A stretch of 15,047 nt of DNA from positions 1-15,047 of the forward strand of contig JAPUJA010000302.1 in NCBI GenBank assembly GCA_027296525.1, written 5' to 3'. Of this stretch, positions 13,798 to 15,047 are shown piece by piece (the first letter of the stretch is position 1; each line of letters starts with the position of its first letter). A model generated the notes under the pieces. The model searched no databases. It saw nothing but the letters and a program-made list of their open reading frames with translations, and was not told where the DNA came from. The DNA comes from Pseudomonadota bacterium. GTDB lineage: Bacteria; Pseudomonadota; Alphaproteobacteria; UBA828; JAPUJA01. Made by a program: the position numbers and the translations under genes.

Positions 13798-15047
13798 TTA
13801 GACGGTTTCGAGCACCGGTCCCTTCTCTTCCACAGCCGCCTCGACTTCCACGACCGGACGCTTGTCGCCCAGCTTCGGATAGGTCTCGCCGCCCCACATC
13901 TGACGCTCGCGGATCCAAGGCAAGGGATACTGCGGATGCGGCGAGTCGAACTCGCGCGCGAGCCGATGGCCGTCGAAGATCGCGTTCAGGCATTGCCGCG
14001 GCGCATGGCAGTCGCCGATCCGGTAGACCGCCTGCACGCCGTTTTTCGCCCACTCGGACTTCCGGGCCTTGAGCGCCTTGTAGAGTTCCGAGTTGGATCT
14101 CCGCATGGTGACCAGGATCACCGAATCGCACTCCAACTCCACCATGTCCGTGCTTTGCCGGCGGGCGAAGCCGCCCTTGACGGGAGCGGTCAGATCGGCG
14201 CTGTGGCGATAGAGGTAGAACATCCGGAACTTGCCGGGCTCGATCGAGTGTCCCCAGTGGTTCACGTACTGCGCGATCTTCTTCTCATACATCATCCGCT
14301 TGTTGTTCTGCATCTCAAGGGTGAAGGCGCAGTACGCGGCAACCTCGGACAGGTTGGTGACGATGGTCACATCCTTGCCCCGATCGACCATGAGCTCGGC
14401 CATGGAGATCCCGGTGAAGTGGCCCTCGCCGTCGAGCACCACCACGCGCTGGCCCGCCTCCTTGCCGGCCATGACCTGCTCCGGCGTCAGGCAATGGGGC
14501 AGGGAGGCATCGGCCCCGGCGATCGGTTCGTGGGTCTCGGGGCCAACGCCGCCCGTCACCCAGTGGGCGCCGGTGGCGATCACCACCTTGTCGGCGCCGT
14601 AATTCAGCACGTCGTCCGCCGTCATCTTCCCGACGCCCAGATGCACCTCGACGTTCTTGAGCTTCTTGAGCTGAATCTCGCGATAGGCGATGACGCGCGC
14701 CCATTCCTCGCACCGGGGATAACGGGAGACGTTCTTCCAATGGCCGCCGAGTTCGGTCTCGGCGTCGCGCAGATGCACGTCGTAGCCGCGCATCCCGAGC
14801 ACCCGGGCGCACTCCATGCCGGCGGGGCCGCCACCGATCACGAGAACCGAGCATGGGTCTTTCGTCGTCTCGAATTTCTCCGGATGCCAGCCGCGGCGAT
14901 ATTCCTCCATCACCGTGGCGTTCTGGGTGCAAGCTATGTGGCCGACCTGGTTGAACTTCGAGACGCACATGTTGCAGCCGATGCACTCGCGGATGTCATC
15001 GACCCGGCCTTCGTCGATCTTCTTGGGTATGAACGGATCGGCGATCG
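13798..15047 (-). CDS. Trimethylamine/dimethylamine dehydrogenase-like iron-sulfur flavoprotein, 5' end outside window
   Basis: The visible 415 codons are the C-terminal half of an old-yellow-enzyme-type amine dehydrogenase (TMADH/DMADH; related to histamine dehydrogenase and 2,4-dienoyl-CoA reductase). The frame runs to the right edge. The linker IADPFIPKKIDEGRVDDIRE leads into the 4Fe-4S motif CIGCNMC-x11-C, then TQNATVMEEYRRGWHPEKF, a signature shared with TMADH. An ADP/FAD-type Rossmann domain follows (VLVIGGGPAGMECARVLG), then a second nucleotide-domain segment (VVVLDGEGHFTGISMAEL). Family members demethylate the amine, release formaldehyde and pass electrons to ETF. About 300 N-terminal residues, including the FMN barrel and catalytic residues, lie outside, so the substrate cannot be settled. 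A hairpin follows the stop; the gene is convergent with the kinase gene. Confidence 0.93.
   Translation of the reverse strand, partial: IADPFIPKKIDEGRVDDIRECIGCNMCVSKFNQVGHIACTQNATVMEEYRRGWHPEKFETTKDPCSVLVIGGGPAGMECARVLGMRGYDVHLRDAETELGGHWKNVSRYPRCEEWARVIAYREIQLKKLKNVEVHLGVGKMTADDVLNYGADKVVIATGAHWVTGGVGPETHEPIAGADASLPHCLTPEQVMAGKEAGQRVVVLDGEGHFTGISMAELMVDRGKDVTIVTNLSEVAAYCAFTLEMQNNKRMMYEKKIAQYVNHWGHSIEPGKFRMFYLYRHSADLTAPVKGGFARRQSTDMVELECDSVILVTMRRSNSELYKALKARKSEWAKNGVQAVYRIGDCHAPRQCLNAIFDGHRLAREFDSPHPQYPLPWIRERQMWGGETYPKLGDKRPVVEVEAAVEEKGPVLETV

Overview
The window is visibly GC-rich with strongly G/C-biased third codon positions and compact gene spacing. The gene types (RTX/type I secretion debris, YceI with cytochrome b561, a covalent-flavin dimethylglycine/sarcosine dehydrogenase, a trimethylamine-dehydrogenase-type flavoprotein, Sel1 proteins) and a palindromic CTAGAGC...GCTCTAG intergenic element suggest an alphaproteobacterial chromosome, perhaps of the Rhodospirillales/Hyphomicrobiales type. 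That placement is inference. No rRNA, tRNA, CRISPR array, transposase or phage gene was seen.

Layout. (1) 1-1061 (+): an M48 zinc metalloprotease cut by the left edge. (2) 1095-3126 (-): a likely two-gene unit, a poorly supported unknown protein followed by a membrane protein with a strict 15-residue coiled-coil repeat, one transmembrane helix and a C-terminal SH3 domain. (3) 3127-3291: an AT-richer divergent intergenic region. (4) 3292-3786 (+): a secreted nuclease-like protein that lacks one catalytic arginine. (5) 3802-4287: short tandem repeats, then two back-to-back gene relics, the C-terminus of a HlyD-type secretion adaptor (-) and the C-terminal RTX part of a secreted protein (+). (6) 4294-6097: a heme-oxygenase-like diiron-type protein (-) divergent from an unrecognised His/Trp-rich protein (+), with a strong leader hairpin between them. 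(7) 6199-8024 (+): yceI-like, cytochrome b561, yceI-like. (8) 8054-10465 (-): an FAD/GcvT-domain dimethylglycine or sarcosine dehydrogenase. (9) 10740-11477 (+): a secreted Sel1-repeat protein, then a 16-bp tandem repeat and a convincing intrinsic terminator. (10) 11736-13578 (+): an MBL-fold hydrolase and an APH-type small-molecule kinase. (11) 13575-13725: a palindromic repeat element that supplies the stop codon of the kinase gene. (12) 13798-15047 (-): the C-terminal part of a trimethylamine/dimethylamine dehydrogenase-like iron-sulfur flavoprotein, cut by the right edge.

How they work together. The clearest metabolic theme is methylated amines: a DMG/sarcosine-type demethylating dehydrogenase and a TMA/DMA-dehydrogenase-type enzyme lie within 4 kb of each other. 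Both families release one-carbon units and pass electrons to electron-transfer flavoprotein. The YceI/b561 trio is a familiar envelope redox/isoprenoid-binding cluster. The most unusual items are the 15-residue-repeat coiled-coil SH3 protein, the head-to-head type I secretion relics, the nuclease with a missing arginine, and the palindromic element at a stop codon. No wholly new multi-gene system is demonstrated here.
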